Below are positions 37,854 to 40,660 of a stretch of DNA of 40,660 nt, piece by piece; position 1 is the stretch's first letter; every line of letters starts with the position of its first letter. The stretch is from positions 1-40,660 of the forward strand of contig NZ_JAHBDK010000050.1 in assembly GCF_019956415.1 (NCBI RefSeq), in the 5' to 3' direction. The translations under genes and the position numbers were made by a program. The notes beneath the pieces were generated by a model. The model was not told the DNA's origin and did no database searches. It saw only the letters and a program-made list of their open reading frames with translations. The stretch is from Pseudomonas sp. GL-B-19. Lineage in GTDB: Bacteria; Pseudomonadota; Gammaproteobacteria; Pseudomonadales; Pseudomonadaceae.

Positions 37854-38935
37854 GTCGATGTGGCTCCTTGTTCCAGTGGCAGAAAGATCGAGAAAGTGGT
37901 GTGGCCTGGGTGGCTGTCACATTCGATCAAGCCCTGGTGCTGGCTGATGATGTTCTGGGTAATGGCCAGGCCCAGCCCGGTACCGTCCGGACGACCACTG
38001 ACCATGGGAAAGAAAATGGTTTCCTGAAGTTCTGCGGGAATGCCCGGACCGTTGTCGATGATTTCGATCTTGGTCACCAGGCGATGGCGCACGTGGCCGA
38101 TGGTGAATTGGCGCAAGGCGCGGGTACGCAGGCTGATGCGACCCAGGCGCAGTTCGTTCTGGCTGCTGATGGCCTGCATCGCATTGCGCACGATGTTCAG
38201 CACCGCCTGAATCATTTGTTCGCGGTCGATCAGCACGTCAGGAATGCTGGGGTCGTAGTCGCGCACCAAGGTGATGCAGCCCTGGCTTTCCGCTGACACC
38301 AGTTGGCAGACACGCTCCAGCACCTCATGGATATTGCACATGGCCAGCGACGGCAACTTGTTCGAGCCGAGCATGCGGTCGACGAGGTTTCGCAGGCGGT
38401 CGGCTTCTTCAATGATCACGTTGGTGTAATCGCGCAGGCTTTCTTCCGGCAGTTCGCGGGCGAGCAATTGTGCGGCGCCGCGAATCCCGCCCAGTGGGTT
38501 CTTGATTTCGTGGGCCAGACCGCGCACCAGCATCTTGCTGGTTTCCTGCTTCGACAACTGTGCCTCTTCCTTGGTGATCCGCAGCAAGCGGTCACGGGGA
38601 TGGACTTCCAGCAACAGCATCGTGCCGCCATTGGCCAGGATCGGCGTTACCGCGTAGTCGACGGTCAGGGTCTGGCCGGTGAGAGCGGTGAGCATCGCTT
38701 CGCGCTTGGTGAACGGGTGCGCCTGCTGGACTGCCTGGCGCAGGGAGTTCAGCGCTTCGGTGGATTCGGTGAACAATTCGCTGATGAACTGCCCATGGCT
38801 ACGCTGACCGCTGATGGCCAGCAACATTTCCGCCGCCGGGTTCATGTACTCAAGGCGCAATTCGGCGTTGAGCAGGATGGTGGCGGTGGTCAGGTTGTCG
38901 AGTAGTAGTCGATGCAGTGCGTCGCTAATGGTCAT
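37850..38935 (-). CDS. ntrB: Nitrogen sensor kinase NtrB (NRII)
   Basis: 361 residues from ATG 38935. PAS domain at about 10-120, H-box with phosphorylated His142 in RGLAHEIKNPLGGIRGA, N-box IVRNAMQA and G-boxes IEIIDNGPGIP and GRPDGTGLGLAI. No membrane segment, as expected for the cytosolic PII-responsive kinase. It phosphorylates and dephosphorylates NtrC. The upstream frame to 39223 is not protein-like. AGAGG precedes the ATG. Confidence 0.96.
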   Translation of the reverse strand: MTISDALHRLLLDNLTTATILLNAELRLEYMNPAAEMLLAISGQRSHGQFISELFTESTEALNSLRQAVQQAHPFTKREAMLTALTGQTLTVDYAVTPILANGGTMLLLEVHPRDRLLRITKEEAQLSKQETSKMLVRGLAHEIKNPLGGIRGAAQLLARELPEESLRDYTNVIIEEADRLRNLVDRMLGSNKLPSLAMCNIHEVLERVCQLVSAESQGCITLVRDYDPSIPDVLIDREQMIQAVLNIVRNAMQAISSQNELRLGRISLRTRALRQFTIGHVRHRLVTKIEIIDNGPGIPAELQETIFFPMVSGRPDGTGLGLAITQNIISQHQGLIECDSHPGHTTFSIFLPLEQGATST

Positions 38936-39121
38936 CAGGACCTCTTTTGGAGCAGGGCATGTGCGTGAATAACGCGCCGATACGAGGAAAATGCAAAAAC
39001 CAAACCAAGGCTCCGAAAAGAAGCGTTTAAGGCCTGAAACGGACGTTTGACGCTCGTTTGCGTGGCGTTCTGCCAGTTTTCGCGGGTACTTTCGAACCAA
39101 AATGGGTTGCGATATGGGTAC

Positions 39122-39150
39122 GGTGCAACCTATTGCACCAATGTAGTGCG
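39122..39150. promoter_or_regulatory. NtrC-type operator upstream of ntrB
   Basis: GGTGCAA (39122-39128) pairs with TTGCACC (39133-39139) as a perfect dyad. Overlapping it, TGCACCAATGTAGTGCG (39134-39150) matches the NtrC consensus TGCACC-N5-GGTGCA with two mismatches. It lies about 190-215 nt upstream of ntrB and could mediate autoregulation. No convincing sigma54 promoter is seen, so repression of a sigma70 promoter is more likely. Confidence 0.5.
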
Positions 39151-39165
39151 TAAAGCTGAACGGCG

Positions 39166-39786
39166 TTAGAACAAACGCAAGAAAGGATTTATTTCTTCTT
39201 TCGGTTTGTCTGTGAGCGGGCATTCCGGCCGTTTGCCGTAGTCGACGAGGGCGCAGGGTTTGACCTGGCGTTTTTGCGCGAGGGATGTGCGCAGCATATG
39301 GAACGGCTGATTGGCGGTGCGTTCGACGGTGCGGCCTTGCTCGTCGAGGATTTCAACGGACAGGTTGTGACTGCCACGGTCGATGTTGCTCAGGGGGAAC
39401 ACCGGACTGAGGCCGGGGTCGGCGGTGGGTTGGCCGTCGAGCAGAAGTCGGTAGCGATGGCCCGGTTGCAGGCGGGGTTCGTTGGTGACGCTGACGATGA
39501 TTTCGCCGGCATTACTGCGGATCGTCGCGTCCGGCTCCGGCACCAGTATGCGAAGCAAGTCGTAGTGGAACAGCGGTTGTTCTTCGGGCGGGTTCGCGGC
39601 AATCAGCGGCATCGTAGCGGTGGGCTGGGCAGTCATGCGATTGCTGGTAGCCAGCGGCACACGTTTGGCATTGCCATGCTGCGGCTGGTCGGTGAAGGCG
39701 CGATTGCCCTGAGCATCGACATAGGTGAATACCTCGGCCGACACAGGGAAGGCGATCAAGTAGGCGATCAGCAGCCATAGCCTCAT
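39166..39786 (-). CDS. DUF4124 periplasmic protein, second copy
   Basis: 206 residues. Signal peptide about 1-17 (MRLWLLIAYLIAFPVSA), then the DUF4124 segment EVFTYVDAQGNRAFTDQPQH. A second part (IIVSVTNEPRLQPGHRYRLL, LDGQPTADPG, NIDRGSHNLSVEILDEQG) resembles an Ig-like beta domain. It shares this plan with the upstream gene, whose stop its start overlaps by 4 nt. Function unknown; it lies beside ntrBC, where DUF4124 genes are commonly found in pseudomonads. Confidence 0.88.
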   Translation of the reverse strand: MRLWLLIAYLIAFPVSAEVFTYVDAQGNRAFTDQPQHGNAKRVPLATSNRMTAQPTATMPLIAANPPEEQPLFHYDLLRILVPEPDATIRSNAGEIIVSVTNEPRLQPGHRYRLLLDGQPTADPGLSPVFPLSNIDRGSHNLSVEILDEQGRTVERTANQPFHMLRTSLAQKRQVKPCALVDYGKRPECPLTDKPKEEINPFLRLF

Positions 39787-40292
39787 GGCTTGTGCACCCT
39801 TTGCACGGTGAACGTCACGGTGGGGCTTTGCTGAAGGACGTTCTCTCCATTGATCACCTGCACCGCCAGGCTATGTTCGCCGCGGTCGACGTTCACCAGC
39901 TGCAGGATCGGCACATTGCTCGACTGCCCGTAGGGTTGGCCATCCAGCAGCAATCGCAACAGGTGCGGCGCTTGCAGGCGCGGCTTGATCAGGACGCTGA
40001 CGGTGAAGGTGCCGTTATTGGCACGCAGGGCCTCACCGGTGGGCGGGCCGGTCAGCTGCAGCGCCTCATAGGCACTGTGCGGCGGCTCATTGCTGGTGCT
40101 TTCGGAAGAGGGAGCGGGAGGGGTTGGGGGTGCCACGCTATTCAGCGGCGGCAATTCAACCGGCTGGGCCGTGACGCCGTCGGGTGGTTGATTGCTGTAG
40201 GCGGTATTGCCGTCGGCGTCGGTGTATTTATAAATCTGCGCTGCGGCGGGCAGGGCGATCAGCAGCAACATCAAAAGCAAACCACGACCCAT
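39783..40292 (-). CDS. DUF4124 periplasmic protein, first copy
   Basis: 169 residues with a signal peptide about 1-18 (MGRGLLLMLLLIALPAAA), DUF4124 segment QIYKYTDADGNTAYSNQPPD, a proline-rich linker (PPTPPAPSSES) and an Ig-like C-terminal part (FTVSVLIKPRLQAPHLLRLL, NVDRGEHSLAVQVING). Paralogue of the next gene. Nothing of glnA, usually near ntrBC, is visible before the window's edge, where an IS element begins. Confidence 0.88.
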   Translation of the reverse strand: MGRGLLLMLLLIALPAAAQIYKYTDADGNTAYSNQPPDGVTAQPVELPPLNSVAPPTPPAPSSESTSNEPPHSAYEALQLTGPPTGEALRANNGTFTVSVLIKPRLQAPHLLRLLLDGQPYGQSSNVPILQLVNVDRGEHSLAVQVINGENVLQQSPTVTFTVQRVHKP

Positions 40293-40406
40293 AAAATCGA
40301 CCGGAAACGAAAGCGTTGGGGTGCAGCATAGGTCAGGGGCGGTGATTGACCCAAGCCGTTAACATTTGTGAATGATTTACTGATTTCTCTCAGACACCAC
40401 AAACCC

Positions 40407-40422
40407 TGTGGGAGCGAGCCTG
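40407..40422 (+). repeat. REP fragment cut by an IS
   Basis: TGTGGGAGCGAGCCTG matches the start of the REP type at 31818, but the sequence then departs into ATCTGGCCTAATG, which belongs to the IS. The rest of the REP should lie beyond the IS. Confidence 0.75.
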
Positions 40423-40660
40423 ATCTGGCCTAATGAAATTGGACACCTCAATAGGGCGCTATGATGGCGCCCAAATCTAAGGTGTGCATGATGATGCGAA
40501 AGTCCTATTCCAGCGAGTTCAAGCTCAATGCTGCAAGCATGGTGCTTGATGAAGACCAGCCCATTCTTGAGGTCTGCGCCAACTTCGATATCGGCCCTAC
40601 TGCGTTGCGCCGCTGGGTCGAGCAGGTCAGGAAAGAACGTGCAGGCTCGACGCTAGCGGG
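40421..40660 (+). mobile_element. Left end of IS3-family element (runs off window)
   Basis: Begins at or near TGATCTGGCC (40421-40430), immediately after the broken REP, and continues into a transposase OrfA. The leader contains GGGCGC-TATGATG-GCGCCC (40454-40472), a 6-bp inverted repeat before the orfA start. The second half, including orfB and the right end, is outside the window. Confidence 0.7.
40488..40660 (+). CDS. IS3-family transposase OrfA, partial
   Basis: Starts with three consecutive ATG codons; the frame MRKSYSSEFKLNAASMVLDE continues through ILEVCANFDIGPTALRRWVE, the helix-turn-helix of IS3-family OrfA (HTH_8/InsE type). It is cut by the window end after about 57 residues. OrfA normally combines with the DDE enzyme OrfB by programmed frameshift; the shift site is not visible here. 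Confidence 0.88.
   Translation, partial: MMMRKSYSSEFKLNAASMVLDEDQPILEVCANFDIGPTALRRWVEQVRKERAGSTLA

Noticed and set aside
38980..39120. Possible sigma54 promoter before ntrB
   Set aside because: The best TGGCAG... candidate has no GC at the required 10-nt spacing from GG.

Overview
The window reads as chromosomal DNA of a fluorescent-group Pseudomonas. The evidence is the gene order hisB-hisH-DUF2164-hisA-hisF, the yibQ-ctpA-envC / gpmI / yibN-grxC-secB / trmL / ntrBC block, a mutY-yggX-asmA cluster, pseudomonad REP pairs (TGTAGGAGC... and TGTGGGAGCGAGC...), and ArgR-type and sigma54-type control sites matching Pseudomonas consensus sequences. No phage, plasmid backbone, integrase or CRISPR array is visible. 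All assignments were made by reading the sequence; no database search was run.

Layout. 1-2000 is a gene-poor accessory strip: phased repeats, a DUF3077 gene with a strongly structured leader, a 34-bp perfect palindrome, a truncated antitoxin and an orphan HigA-like antitoxin. 2109-3736 is a tautomerase/DsbA-like/SDR cluster. 3791-4426 is flanked by a direct repeat of the tRNA-Thr 3' end. 4565-6967 holds a FkbM methyltransferase, a group of DnaA boxes and a METTL25-like methyltransferase. 6948-9941 is a basic amino-acid ABC importer (ATPase, binding protein, two permeases in transcript order), divergent from the permease gene gabP (10506-11897). Their shared 560-bp spacer carries a tandem ArgR-type site and a sigma54-type promoter. 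11985-14794 is mixed: a degenerate VapB-like antitoxin, two tandem paralogous proteins of unknown function, an alpha/beta hydrolase and a YhcG-like gene cut off before its nuclease domain.

15516-17980 is the most unusual segment. An intact tRNA-Phe and a 48-bp copy of its 3' end plus terminator flank a two-gene cassette: a putative HxE-type Fe(II)/2-oxoglutarate oxygenase and a TauE/SafE-type (TSUP) exporter. It looks like a small tRNA-inserted cargo element that lacks, or has lost, its integrase.

18084-40292 is core genome: yggX-mutY-asmA, a PanZ-like acetyltransferase, an OFA-type transporter, the histidine genes, a periplasmic binding protein, the envelope/cell-division genes yibQ-ctpA-envC, gpmI, yibN-grxC-secB, trmL, ntrBC and two DUF4124 proteins. 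Five complete REP pairs sit in the spacers. A sixth is cut by the left end of an IS3-family element that runs off the window.

Nitrogen is a common theme: arginine/GABA-type uptake with ArgR and sigma54 sites, histidine synthesis, and the NtrB/NtrC system with an NtrC-like operator in front of it.
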